Positions 1-7,292 of a stretch of 34,694 nucleotides of DNA are shown piece after piece. The notes beneath the pieces were generated by a model, which saw nothing but the letters and a program-made list of their open reading frames with translations, was not told where the DNA came from and ran no database searches. A program made the translations under genes and the position numbers. Source of the stretch: an uncultured Clostridia bacterium (GTDB lineage Bacteria > Bacillota > Clostridia > TANB77 > CAG-508); assembly GCA_944390445.1 (NCBI GenBank), contig CALXQB010000003.1, positions 1 to 34,694 on the forward strand. The letters are read 5' to 3'. How positions within the stretch are numbered: position 1 is the first letter of the stretch; each line of letters starts with the position of its first letter.

Positions 1-1013
1 GTAAAGGAACATATCAAATAGCAACATTATTAACAAAAGAAGGTGTAGAACCTCCTGGACTACAAATGAAAATGACATGTGTAGTAAATAATATTACAAA
101 CACAACAGACAAGTGGAATCATAATACAGTTAGAAGAATTTTATCTAATCAAATATACATTGGAAATTGTGTGCAAAACAAAAATAAAAAGATTAGTTAT
201 AAAAGTAAAAAAATGATTTCATTACCAGAGGAGGAACACACAATAACTAAAAATCATCATAAAGCTATAATTCCAATTGAAAAATGGGAATTAGTACAGA
301 AAATGCTTGGAATACACAAAAACGCTAAAATTAGAGAAACGGATGTCATGTTCAAAGGTTTATTATATTGTTCTCATTGTAATAATAGGCTTTCTATTAG
401 AACAAAAGTGAATCATAATAAATCAGGAGATGTAACAAGAAGATATATATTGTGTGGTACTGCTGTTAAAAAAAATTCTAATAAGCCTTGTTATACAAGA
501 TATATAAAATATGATATTTTTGAAGAACAGGCTCTTTCTAAAATTGCAGAAACATTAGAAATGTATATAAATTCAAATGCTTTTAAAAACGAAGATGCTT
601 TGAAAAAAATACTTGAATCCCAAAGTAATAAAGGTAGTATTTTAAAAAAGATAGAAAAACTAAATAAAGATTTGGAAAAAGTTAATAAGAAAATAAGTAC
701 ATTATATAATGATAAACTAAATGGATTATTAGAGGAACAAGATTTTAAACTTTTTTCAGATGGTTTAGTTAATGAACGCCATAGAATTGAAAAAATCTTA
801 AAAGAAACTGAACTAGAATTAGAAAGTTTTGAAGAACATTCTACGAATAATAGAATAAAATCAGATATGCAGAATGTTATAAAAAAATTATCTAAAAGTA
901 AAGAGTTCAATAAAGAAACCATTAATCAATTAGTTAATAGGATTGAAATAGATAAAGATAATAATGCAGTAATATATTTTAATTTTTATGAATTAAATTG
1001 TATTGGAGGATAA
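1..1013 (+). CDS. Large serine recombinase, C-terminal part (cut by window edge)
   Basis: The reading frame is open from base 3, well before the first internal ATG at 66, so the gene begins upstream of the window and its catalytic N-terminus is not visible. What remains is the DNA-binding half of a large serine recombinase: a recombinase-domain segment (NHNTVRRILSNQIYIGN), a zinc-ribbon with CSHC followed by two later cysteines, a long charged coiled coil and a short C-terminal strand. The same order occurs in the next gene, which starts 7 bases after this stop, so the two are a tandem pair. Known members of the family (TndX/TnpX, phage integrases) move integrative elements. Role inferred: integration or excision of the element whose right edge lies at about 2600. 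Confidence 0.9.
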   Translation, partial: KGTYQIATLLTKEGVEPPGLQMKMTCVVNNITNTTDKWNHNTVRRILSNQIYIGNCVQNKNKKISYKSKKMISLPEEEHTITKNHHKAIIPIEKWELVQKMLGIHKNAKIRETDVMFKGLLYCSHCNNRLSIRTKVNHNKSGDVTRRYILCGTAVKKNSNKPCYTRYIKYDIFEEQALSKIAETLEMYINSNAFKNEDALKKILESQSNKGSILKKIEKLNKDLEKVNKKISTLYNDKLNGLLEEQDFKLFSDGLVNERHRIEKILKETELELESFEEHSTNNRIKSDMQNVIKKLSKSKEFNKETINQLVNRIEIDKDNNAVIYFNFYELNCIGG

Positions 1014-1020
1014 ATAGAAG

Positions 1021-2586
1021 ATGTCAAACAAGCAAGTAATTTATAGTGTAGGAATGTATTTAAGGCTAAGTAAAGATGATGGTGACGATATTGAAAGTGA
1101 AAGTATAACTAACCAAAGAAAATTAATTAAAGATTATATTAGTAAATATGAAAATATGAAACTATATGATGAATATGCTGATGATGGATATAGTGGAGCA
1201 AATTTTAATAGACCAGATTTTCAGAGATTACTTAAAGATATTGAAAGCAAAAAAATAAATATGGTTATAACTAAAAATTTGGCAAGATTAGGCAGAAACT
1301 ATATTGAAACAGGTAATTATATAGAGAAATATTTTCCGGATCATAGGGTTAGATATATTGCACTATTAGATAATATTGATAATTTTAAAGAAAGTGTTAG
1401 TAATGATTTTGTTCCTATTAAATCAGTATTTAATGAAAAACATTGTAGAGATACATCTATTGCAGTAAAGAAAACAAAAAGAAGAAAAATGGAGGAAGGA
1501 TTTTATGCTTGTAATACAGCACCTTTTGGTTATAAAAAGGATTCTGATACTCCTGGGAAATTGATAATAGATGGGGAAAGCAGTAAAACAGTAAAGAAAA
1601 TTTTCGATTTAAAATTAAAAGGATATACTACAAATGAAATTGTTAGATATTTAGATAAAAATAAATATGTTACACCAGTTGAATACATGAAAATTAGAGG
1701 ACAAGAATATATTGAAAATAAAAATTTATGGCGAAGAAGTACAGTAACTAGAATTTTATGTAATAAGGTTTATCTAGGGCATTGTGTAAGAGGAAAGACA
1801 CAAAACATTAGTTATAAATCTAAAGACAGAATTTTTGTTAAAAGAAATGACTTTATAATTACTAAAAATACTCATGAACCAATAATATCAGAGGAAGTGT
1901 TTGAAAAAGTACATAATACTAAAAAATATGGAGAAGTAAAAGAGTATAATGAAACAAACTATCTTTTAAAAGACTTAATTTATTGTAAAAATTGTGGCAA
2001 AAAACTTATTTTTAAGAAAGTAAGAAAAAGAGTAGTTATCTATTGTAGAAATTATGATGAAAACCCTAAATTATGCAACAATAATTGCAAATTAGATTAT
2101 TTTACAATTGAAAACAAAGTATTTGAATATATATCTAATATGTATAAAGAATATTTAAAAAATAATAGGGTAAAGGACAACCTTTACAAAAAATATACTG
2201 AAAATGTTATTAAAGTTTTAGAAGAAGATTTAAAACAATTAAATATATCTTTGGAACAGATAAATTTTAGAATAACATCTTTATATAATCAAAGATTGTC
2301 AGAAAAAATAAGCGAAGATGATTACAAAAATAGATATAATACTCTTATCGAACAAAGAAAAGGTTTATCAGATAATATTGCTGATAAGGAAAAAGAAATT
2401 AAAAATGAAAAGAATAAATTAAATACTTTAAATGAAAAGAAATTGATTCTAAAGAAAATTGAAAGACTTGATAAAAAGGATTTAAAAAATGTAAATTTTG
2501 AAGAATTGATTGAAAAAATTGAAGTATTAAAAAAAGATATACAAGTTAATTTTAACTTTGCAGAAGTAGTAAAACTTAAAGTTTAG
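1021..2586 (+). CDS. Large serine recombinase (TndX/TnpX-like)
   Basis: This 521-residue protein is a complete large serine recombinase. The N-terminal resolvase domain has YLRLSKDDGDD with the probable catalytic Ser17, a DGYSGANFNRPDFQRLL segment and the KNLARLGRNY motif with conserved arginines. It is followed by a recombinase domain (residues about 160-300, including ITKNTHEPIISEEVFEKV), a zinc ribbon (CKNCGKK, later cysteines near residues 345-360), a long coiled coil and a C-terminal beta tail. The start is the ATG 7 bases after the upstream recombinase stop, so both are probably co-expressed. It is the last gene before a truncated dacF-type gene, as expected for a recombinase lying next to its own attachment site. 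Which of the two enzymes cuts this site cannot be told. Confidence 0.93.
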   Translation: MSNKQVIYSVGMYLRLSKDDGDDIESESITNQRKLIKDYISKYENMKLYDEYADDGYSGANFNRPDFQRLLKDIESKKINMVITKNLARLGRNYIETGNYIEKYFPDHRVRYIALLDNIDNFKESVSNDFVPIKSVFNEKHCRDTSIAVKKTKRRKMEEGFYACNTAPFGYKKDSDTPGKLIIDGESSKTVKKIFDLKLKGYTTNEIVRYLDKNKYVTPVEYMKIRGQEYIENKNLWRRSTVTRILCNKVYLGHCVRGKTQNISYKSKDRIFVKRNDFIITKNTHEPIISEEVFEKVHNTKKYGEVKEYNETNYLLKDLIYCKNCGKKLIFKKVRKRVVIYCRNYDENPKLCNNNCKLDYFTIENKVFEYISNMYKEYLKNNRVKDNLYKKYTENVIKVLEEDLKQLNISLEQINFRITSLYNQRLSEKISEDDYKNRYNTLIEQRKGLSDNIADKEKEIKNEKNKLNTLNEKKLILKKIERLDKKDLKNVNFEELIEKIEVLKKDIQVNFNFAEVVKLKV

Positions 2587-2622
2587 TGTCTAAATTGTAC
2601 ACTCTATGATTGTACTGTTGCT
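2587..2622. other. Candidate attachment junction (attR) of the serine-recombinase element
   Basis: Between the recombinase stop codon (2584-2586) and the first recognisable dacF residues (VAMAEHLAGSE, from about 2617) lie about 30 bases where element sequence changes to chromosomal gene. The dacF frame is open leftwards to the recombinase stop, but residues before about DCTVAMAEH do not look like the family, so the crossover is probably near 2605-2616. A 7-base direct repeat ATTGTAC occurs at 2594-2600 and 2609-2615. The other end of the element is outside the window, so the core cannot be defined. Confidence 0.5.
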
Positions 2623-3399
2623 ATGGCAGAACATTTAGCAGGAAGTGAAGAATTATTTGTAGAACAGATGAATCAAAAGGCAAAAGAATTGGGAATGAAT
2701 GATACCACATTCAAAAATTGTCATGGAATTGACGAAGATAGTCATGTAACATCAAGTTATGATATTGCATTAATGTCTCGAGAGCTTATGACCAAACATC
2801 CACAAATAACAAAATACACAACAATTTGGATGGATAGTTTAAGAGATGGAAAATCCGAATTGGTCAATACGAATAAATTAGTTCGTAATTATAGTGGATG
2901 TACTGGACTAAAAACAGGTTCAACTTCTCTTGCTTTATACAATTTATCTGCCACAGCCACACGAGACAATTTATCTTTAATTGCTGTTATTATGAAAGCA
3001 CCTAATACTGCAACTCGTTTTGCAGAGGCCAAAAAATTGTTAGACTTTGGGTTTAATACATATGAATTTAAACAATTCAATCAAAAAGGAGAAACCATAA
3101 TGCAAATTCCTGTACAAAAAGGAATTTCTGTCAGTGTAGAAGCCATTATAAAAGAAGATGGAGGTATATTATTAAAAAAGGGAGAAGATAAAGATATTAC
3201 ACAAACGATTCAACTTCCAAATTCTATTTCTGCTCCTATTTCTGAAGGACAGCATTTAGGAGAAATTGTTTATTCAAAAGGAAATGATATCTTACTAACT
3301 ACTGAAATTGTAGCAAAGTCAGAAGTGAAAAAAATGAGCTTTGGTAATGTATTAACACAAGTGTATCAAAAATGGTTTACACTAAATCGTTCTCTTTGA
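2605..3399 (+). pseudogene. dacF: DacF-type D-Ala-D-Ala carboxypeptidase, 3' part, split by the element
   Basis: The frame encodes the C-terminal two thirds of a class A low-molecular-weight penicillin-binding protein (peptidase S11), which trims the D-Ala of peptidoglycan stem peptides. Visible are VAMAEHLAGSEE, the conserved GMNDTTFKNCHG stretch, the KTG box (GLKTGSTSLALYN, about 100 residues into the fragment) and a C-terminal beta domain (PBP5_C-like). The signal peptide, the SxxK nucleophile and the SxN motif are missing. They would lie on the far side of the inserted element, since the break is just at the SxN region. No ribosome site precedes the ATG at 2623, so that ATG is unlikely to be a real start. 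Excision of the element could restore a whole gene. In Bacillus, dacF is a forespore gene, so this may parallel skin-type interruptions. That is inference. Confidence 0.82.
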
Positions 3400-3424
3400 C
3401 ATTTAGCCTAAAAAGTGGTAAAAT
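3396..3424 (+). promoter_or_regulatory. Sigma-A promoter for the small membrane protein gene
   Basis: TTGACA at 3396-3401 and TAAAAT at 3419-3424 are separated by 17 bases. The -35 box overlaps the dacF stop codon. Confidence 0.7.
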
Positions 3425-3456
3425 AAAGTTATAAACTAAGGAAGGAGGCGGGAAAT

Positions 3457-3648
3457 GTGAGGCGGTTACTTAAGTCGATTTTCTGGGCATTACTCATTAC
3501 AATCATTTGCGTTGTATGGAAAGCCTTTATGGGCCTTGTAATTGACCTGGATGACATTTTTAGAGTGGCAAAACAGCCTTTCTTACTTTCCTTTATAGCC
3601 TATTTTATAGGCTATGGAGCTGGAAGAAAGGAGAAGAAAGTTAACTAG
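3457..3648 (+). CDS. Small two-helix membrane protein of unknown function
   Basis: A 63-residue protein with a basic N-terminus (MRRLLK), a first hydrophobic segment (residues about 7-27), a short polar loop (DLDD) and a second hydrophobic segment (about 42-56) ending in a basic tail (GRKEKKVN). It reads as a two-pass inner membrane protein. The start is GTG at 3457, preceded by GGAGG at 3444-3448. The nearby ATG at 3455 is out of frame and followed at once by TGA. It has its own promoter at the end of dacF. I do not recognise the family. Confidence 0.6.
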   Translation: MRRLLKSIFWALLITIICVVWKAFMGLVIDLDDIFRVAKQPFLLSFIAYFIGYGAGRKEKKVN

Positions 3649-3662
3649 CATACCCGACCGAC

Positions 3663-3685
3663 GGAGAATACAAATTGTATTCTCC
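3663..3685. terminator. Hairpin after the small membrane protein gene
   Basis: GGAGAATACAA and TTGTATTCTCC form an 11-base perfect inverted repeat around a single A. No long T-run follows, so it is a possible rather than certain terminator. Confidence 0.4.
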
Positions 3686-3770
3686 TAATCTATGTATGAG
3701 GGAAAATAAGAAGTATAGTGAGCTTTTATTGGATAAAATCTCATAAACTAGAAAAAATAATATAATAATA

Positions 3771-3799
3771 TTGACAGACGTAATACAATGTAGTACAAT
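3771..3799 (+). promoter_or_regulatory. Promoter and probable autoregulatory operator of the relBE-like pair
   Basis: TTGACA (3771-3776) and TACAAT (3794-3799) are spaced by 17 bases. Within it TAATACAAT (3781-3789) and TAGTACAAT (3791-3799) form a direct repeat with a 10-base period, and TGTAGTACA (3789-3797) is palindromic. This fits a ribbon-helix-helix antitoxin binding on one helix face over the -10 box. Confidence 0.7.
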
Positions 3800-3822
3800 A
3801 AAAGCAGAAAGGAGTGAATATT

Positions 3823-4041
3823 ATGACTATTTCAGTAAGATTAAGTGATAAAGACACAGAATTAATAAAAGCATATGCAGAAATGAATAACATTTCTTTA
3901 TCTGATTTAATAAGAAACGCAGTATTGGAGAAAATTGAAGATGAGTATGATTTGGAATGCTATAAAAAAGCAATAGAAGAATATAAGAAAAATCCTAAAA
4001 CTTATACAATGGAAGAAGTAAAAGAGGAGTTGGGAATGTAG
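3823..4041 (+). CDS. RelB-like (DUF6290-type) antitoxin
   Basis: A 72-residue protein with a ribbon-helix-helix N-terminus (MTISVRLSDKDTELIKAYAE, then ISLSDLIRNAVLEKIED) and a charged C-terminal tail that would wrap the toxin. I chose the ATG at 3823, which lies 8 bases after AGGAG (3810-3814). A GTG at 3814 is inside the ribosome site. Its stop codon overlaps the start of the RelE-type gene by one base, giving translational coupling. It should neutralise the toxin and repress the promoter just upstream. Confidence 0.88.
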   Translation: MTISVRLSDKDTELIKAYAEMNNISLSDLIRNAVLEKIEDEYDLECYKKAIEEYKKNPKTYTMEEVKEELGM

Positions 4042-4307
4042 TGAAATACAAAGTCATATTTACAGATAAAGCAAAAGGACAATTAAAAAAGTTAGATAAA
4101 CATATAGCTTCTCTTATCATTGGATGGCTAGAAAAGAATGTTCAGAATTGTGAAAATCCAAGAATACATGGTAAAGGTTTAGTGGAAAACAGATCAGGAC
4201 AATGGAGATATAGAATTGGAGATTATAGAGTAATATGTGAAATACAAGATAGAGAGGTAATAGTTCTTGTTTTAGAAGTAGGACATAGAAGAGAAATATA
4301 TCATTAA
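4041..4307 (+). CDS. relE: RelE-type mRNA interferase toxin
   Basis: An 88-residue RelE/ParE-superfamily protein: YKVIFTDKAKGQLKKLDKHI at the start, a central RIHGKGL segment, and the typical C-terminal strand block QWRYRIGDYRVICEIQ followed by VGHRREIYH. RelE enzymes cut mRNA in the ribosomal A site; the basic RYRIGDYR and HRREIY residues correspond to the usual active-site and RNA-contact positions. The start is GTG at 4041, whose G is the last base of the antitoxin TAG. The length is normal for the family. It acts in the cytoplasm as partner of the preceding antitoxin. ParE-like gyrase poisoning cannot be excluded, but the C-terminus fits RelE better. Confidence 0.9.
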   Translation: MKYKVIFTDKAKGQLKKLDKHIASLIIGWLEKNVQNCENPRIHGKGLVENRSGQWRYRIGDYRVICEIQDREVIVLVLEVGHRREIYH

Positions 4308-4361
4308 AAGGAATGCCTAAAATGACATTACTGATTTTTAGATGAGAAAACAGAAAAACAG

Positions 4362-4390
4362 TTGCTTTTTTTGGATAAATATGGTATGAT
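4362..4390 (+). promoter_or_regulatory. Promoter for rpmE
   Basis: TTGCTT (4362-4367), a 17-base spacer and TATGAT (4385-4390), about 50 bases before the rpmE start. Confidence 0.55.
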
Positions 4391-4438
4391 ATTATTCAGT
4401 AAAAATTTAGGAACAAAAAAAGAAGAGGTGAATGCGAA

Positions 4439-4639
4439 ATGAAACAAGGAATACATCCAGAATATAAAGAAACAACCATTACATGTGCTTGTGGAAACGT
4501 ACTAGAAGTAGGTTCTACAAAGGAAAACATAAAAGTAGATATTTGTTCTAAATGCCATCCATTTTGGACAGGTAATTTAAAACAAAATACAACAGGTGGT
4601 AGAGCAGATAGATTTAAGAAAAAATATGGAATTCAGTAA
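4439..4639 (+). CDS. rpmE: 50S ribosomal protein L31, zinc (type A) form
   Basis: A 66-residue L31 with [19 protein letters not shown] at the N-terminus and the four zinc ligands Cys16, Cys18, Cys36 and Cys39 (CAC and [10 protein letters not shown]). This is the C+ form made under zinc sufficiency. The ending [12 protein letters not shown] is family-typical. GAGGTG precedes the ATG. It bridges the ribosomal subunits. It is a single gene with its own promoter and is followed at once by a strong palindrome. Confidence 0.97.
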   Translation: MKQGIHPEYKETTITCACGNVLEVGSTKENIKVDICSKCHPFWTGNLKQNTTGGRADRFKKKYGIQ

Positions 4640-4650
4640 AAAAAAGACAG

Positions 4651-4724
4651 AGGGACAGAGCTTTTGTCTTAACAAATATGGAAGATGACTTTCTTGTTTT
4701 TGTTAAGAAAAAAGCTCTGTCCCT
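4651..4724. repeat. Long palindrome after rpmE, possibly doubling as its terminator
   Basis: AGGGACAGAGCTTTT (4651-4665) pairs perfectly with AAAAGCTCTGTCCCT (4710-4724), and an inner CTTAACAAA/TTTGTTAAG stem (about 4668-4676/4699-4707) continues it. It starts 12 bases after the rpmE stop. One arm of the same element, including the AAGACAAAAGCTCTGTCCCT string, occurs again at 20727-20746, so it is a dispersed repeat and not only a terminator. Confidence 0.75.
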
Positions 4725-4748
4725 TTCAATGTCATTTAGTTAAGAAAA

Positions 4749-4860
4749 TCAACCATATATACCTATATTTTATCCGCAAAACTCTCAAGGTTCAAGGAGT
4801 AATCCGTAAGCAGTAGGCGTGTTCGAGCTTTTGCTCCAAAATATAGGTATATATGGTTGA
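4749..4860. repeat. 112-bp element with perfect 23-bp inverted ends
   Basis: The ends at 4749-4771 and 4838-4860 are perfect reverse complements (23 bp; core CCATATATACCTATATTTT). The 66-base centre has no reading frame of note. The left end recurs with one change at 9137-9158. The size and terminal repeats are like a MITE or other palindromic intergenic element; no target duplication was identified. The rest of the 4640-5059 gap (4861-4984) shows no recognisable gene. Confidence 0.7.
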
Positions 4861-4984
4861 AATAAAAATAAAGAAAATATTTCACTTAAGTTAATGACAT
4901 TACCGTTGTTCTGTCTGGGATATTGGTCTCGTCAGTAAATCAATCAAAAAATAATAATTATTTTATATAAGAAGCTCTTATATC

Positions 4985-5014
4985 TTGCATTTTTTTTAAA
5001 GTTTGATATATAAT
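4985..5014 (+). promoter_or_regulatory. Promoter for the P-loop/Gls24-like gene and probably cmk-plsC
   Basis: TTGCAT (4985-4990), an 18-base spacer and a perfect TATAAT (5009-5014), about 45 bases before the start at 5060. Confidence 0.65.
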
Positions 5015-5059
5015 GAAAAAAAGAATTATGTTTATATAACATGAGAAAGGAATGAAAAG

Positions 5060-5911
5060 ATGATTGCATTCGACCATAAACCAAAAGCGTATGCATTTGT
5101 AGGACCTTCTGGTACAGGGAAAAGCTATAGAGCACAAATGGTAGCAAATGAAAGAAATATTAGTTATATTATTGATGATGGTCTTTTAATTAAAGATAAT
5201 GAAGTAATTGCAGGAACTTCTGCTAAAAAGGCGGAAACCAAAATAGAAACAGTAAAAAATGCACTTTTTACTAAACCAGAACAACAAGCAGAAATAAAAA
5301 AAGTAATTCGAAAATACAAGCCAGAAAGTATTTTAATATTGGGAACCTCTGATGGTATGGTAGAAAAGATTGCAGAAAATTTAGGAATTGCACCTATTGT
5401 AGAAACAATTTATATTCAACAAGTTGCTACAGAAGAAGAAATGAAAACAGCAAGAAGAATTCGAACAACAGAAGGTAAACATGTCATTCCTGTTCCTACT
5501 TTTGAAATCAAAAAAGATTTCTCTGGCTATTTATTGGACCCACTACAGATTTTTAAATCAAAAGGGAAAGATGTAAAACCATATATTGCTGAGAAATCAA
5601 TTATAAGACCAACATTTAGTTATTTAGGAAATTTTGTGATTTCAGATACTGTATTTAGACAAATTATAGAATACCTAGCAACAAAATCAGAAGCAATTTA
5701 TCGTGTAAATAAGGTAAGAACAGAAAAATCAGAAAATGGTATGTATATTTATATTGAAACAACAATTGAATATGGCTATAATGTTATTGAAGCATTAAAT
5801 TTATTTAAACAAAAATGTAAAAAAGAAATTGAAAACTTAACAGCAATGAATGTGGGAAGCATTGATATTGTCGCTAAAAACATACATATGCCAGAAGGAA
5901 AAATATCATAG
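5060..5911 (+). CDS. P-loop ATPase fused to a Gls24/Asp23-like domain
   Basis: A 283-residue protein. The first half is a P-loop domain with Walker A GPSGTGKS at residues 15-22, an IIDDGLLIKD stretch, and an ILILGTSDGMVEKIAENLG segment. The C-terminal ~100 residues (from about 185, RPTFSYLGNFVISDTVFRQI, ending MNVGSIDIVAKNI) resemble the Asp23/Gls24 envelope-stress family with its alternating beta strands. I know no assigned activity for this fusion. It likely binds a nucleotide and couples it to an Asp23-type scaffold. It starts at ATG 5060 after GAAAGGA, and cmk follows after 17 bases, so they are probably one operon. No signal peptide or membrane segment is visible. Confidence 0.75.
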   Translation: MIAFDHKPKAYAFVGPSGTGKSYRAQMVANERNISYIIDDGLLIKDNEVIAGTSAKKAETKIETVKNALFTKPEQQAEIKKVIRKYKPESILILGTSDGMVEKIAENLGIAPIVETIYIQQVATEEEMKTARRIRTTEGKHVIPVPTFEIKKDFSGYLLDPLQIFKSKGKDVKPYIAEKSIIRPTFSYLGNFVISDTVFRQIIEYLATKSEAIYRVNKVRTEKSENGMYIYIETTIEYGYNVIEALNLFKQKCKKEIENLTAMNVGSIDIVAKNIHMPEGKIS

Positions 5912-5928
5912 AAGAGGAGAAGATAAAA

Positions 5929-6597
5929 ATGGTGATAGCAATTGATGGACCAGCAGGTTCTGGAAAAGGAACAGTAACAGAATTATTAGCAAAAGAATTA
6001 AATTTTACCAAGATAGATACTGGGGCAATGTATAGAGCAATTACTTGGGAAGTAATACAAAAAAAGGTTTCATTAGAAGATATAGAAAAAATTAAAGAAA
6101 TATTATGCAATAGTAAAATTGAGTTTCAAAAAGAGAGAGTCTTCTTAAACCAAAGGGAAATTACAAATGAAATTCGAACAAAAGAAGTAAGTAATTTAGT
6201 TTCACAAGTATCTCATATTGTAGAAGTGAGAAATGCTATGGTAAAGTTACAAAGGGAAATGGGTGAAAACAGAGATATTATTATGGAAGGACGAGATATT
6301 GGAACAAATGTATTTCCCAATGCAGAAGTAAAAATATATTTAGATGCTTCACCAGAAGAACGAGCAAGAAGGAGATATGAACAAAACTTAGAAAAAGGAA
6401 TTTCAACAACATATGAAGAAGTCTTAGAAAATGTAAAATTCCGTGATCATAATGATAAAACAAGTAATGTGGGACCATTGAGAATTGCAGAAGATGCTGT
6501 AATTGTAGATTCTACAGACCTAACTATTGAAGAAGTAGTAGAAACAATAAAAAAAATTGTAGAAAAGAAAGAGAAGAAGGAAAATGCAAAATGTTGA
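5929..6597 (+). CDS. cmk: Cytidylate kinase
   Basis: A 222-residue (d)CMP kinase that phosphorylates CMP and dCMP to the diphosphates. The P-loop GPAGSGKG is at residues 7-14. KIDTGAMYRAIT, a central NMP-binding insert, GRDIGTNVFPNAEVKIYLDA and the RDHNDKTSNVGPLRIAEDA segment are all diagnostic. The ATG follows GAGGAG. Its last 14 bases overlap the start of plsC, which is the common cmk-plsC arrangement in Firmicutes. The highly charged KKIVEKKEKKEN tail is slightly long but not abnormal. Confidence 0.97.
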   Translation: MVIAIDGPAGSGKGTVTELLAKELNFTKIDTGAMYRAITWEVIQKKVSLEDIEKIKEILCNSKIEFQKERVFLNQREITNEIRTKEVSNLVSQVSHIVEVRNAMVKLQREMGENRDIIMEGRDIGTNVFPNAEVKIYLDASPEERARRRYEQNLEKGISTTYEEVLENVKFRDHNDKTSNVGPLRIAEDAVIVDSTDLTIEEVVETIKKIVEKKEKKENAKC

Positions 6598-7199
6598 AAA
6601 AAAGAGTAATAAGATCATTCGTTTAACAATTAAAAATATTATAAAAGTATTTTTACTAATTGTATTCCGTGTAAAAGTAGTAGGGCAAGAAAATATACCA
6701 GAAGGAGCTTGCATCATATGTCCTAAACACCTTAGCAATTGGGACCCACCTGTTATTGTTGCTTGTACAAAAAGAAAAATTAATATGATGGCAAAAGATT
6801 CATTATTTAAAAATGGGCTTATTAGATGGTTGGCTAAAATATTTGGAATTTTTCCTGTGAAACGTGGCATGAAAGATTTAGAAGCCATAAAAAATGCATT
6901 ACGTATTTTAAAAAAGCAAGAAGTGGTAGCGATTTACCCTGAAGGAACTAGAAAGGGATTAGAAAAAGGAGTAAAACCTAAAAATGGAGCAGTATTAATC
7001 GCAATAAAGGCCAAGGTACCAATTGTACCAGTTCGGAATACAGGGCAATTTTAAATTATTCCGCAAAATCAAAGTTGTATATGGAAAACCTATTTATTTT
7101 GACGAAAATAGAATTGATATACAAAATAAAGAACAAATTGATAAATTAACAGCTAAAGTAATGAAAGAGATCGTTAGATTGACAAATGAAAAAATATAG
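6584..7199 (+). pseudogene. plsC: 1-acyl-glycerol-3-phosphate acyltransferase, frameshifted
   Basis: The protein has the PlsC catalytic HX4D motif (His49-Asp54 in KHLSNWDPP), the VKRGMKD segment and the EGTR motif (YPEGTRKG), so it would acylate lysophosphatidic acid at the membrane; residues about 13-30 are hydrophobic. The frame runs to a stop at 7054, but family sequence continues in the next frame from GGA at 7035 (GIQGNFKLF..., then VVYGKPIYF) to TAG at 7197-7199. Removing one base, best the C at 7034, restores a product of about 204 residues. Both motifs lie before the shift, but the truncated form loses about a quarter of the protein. Either a real mutation or a sequence error. It overlaps cmk by 14 bases. 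Confidence 0.88.
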
Positions 7200-7207
7200 T
7201 ATATAAT
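7179..7207 (+). promoter_or_regulatory. Consensus sigma-A promoter for typA
   Basis: TTGACA (7179-7184), 17 bases, TATAAT (7202-7207): a perfect consensus placed over the plsC stop, giving a leader of about 80 bases. Confidence 0.8.
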
Positions 7208-7218
7208 ATATAATTGTT

Positions 7219-7275
7219 AAAATGAAGGTCAGGTGATCAGAACCTAACTGTTTCTGGTAACTGGTCTTTTATTTT
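7219..7275 (+). promoter_or_regulatory. Structured 5' leader of typA
   Basis: 7219-7232 pairs with 7261-7275 as a 14-bp stem (G-U pairs and one bulged U), and CAGAA/TTCTG inside forms a second stem. An alternative AGGT/ACCT hairpin (7231-7245) competes with the long one. No known riboswitch is recognised; it may act on translation of the typA ribosome site that follows. Confidence 0.4.
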
Positions 7276-7292
7276 GAAAAGGGGAAGTTTAT

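Noticed and set aside
2623-3399. Intact small D-Ala-D-Ala carboxypeptidase gene
   Set aside because: SxxK and SxN motifs and the signal peptide are absent and no ribosome site precedes the ATG.
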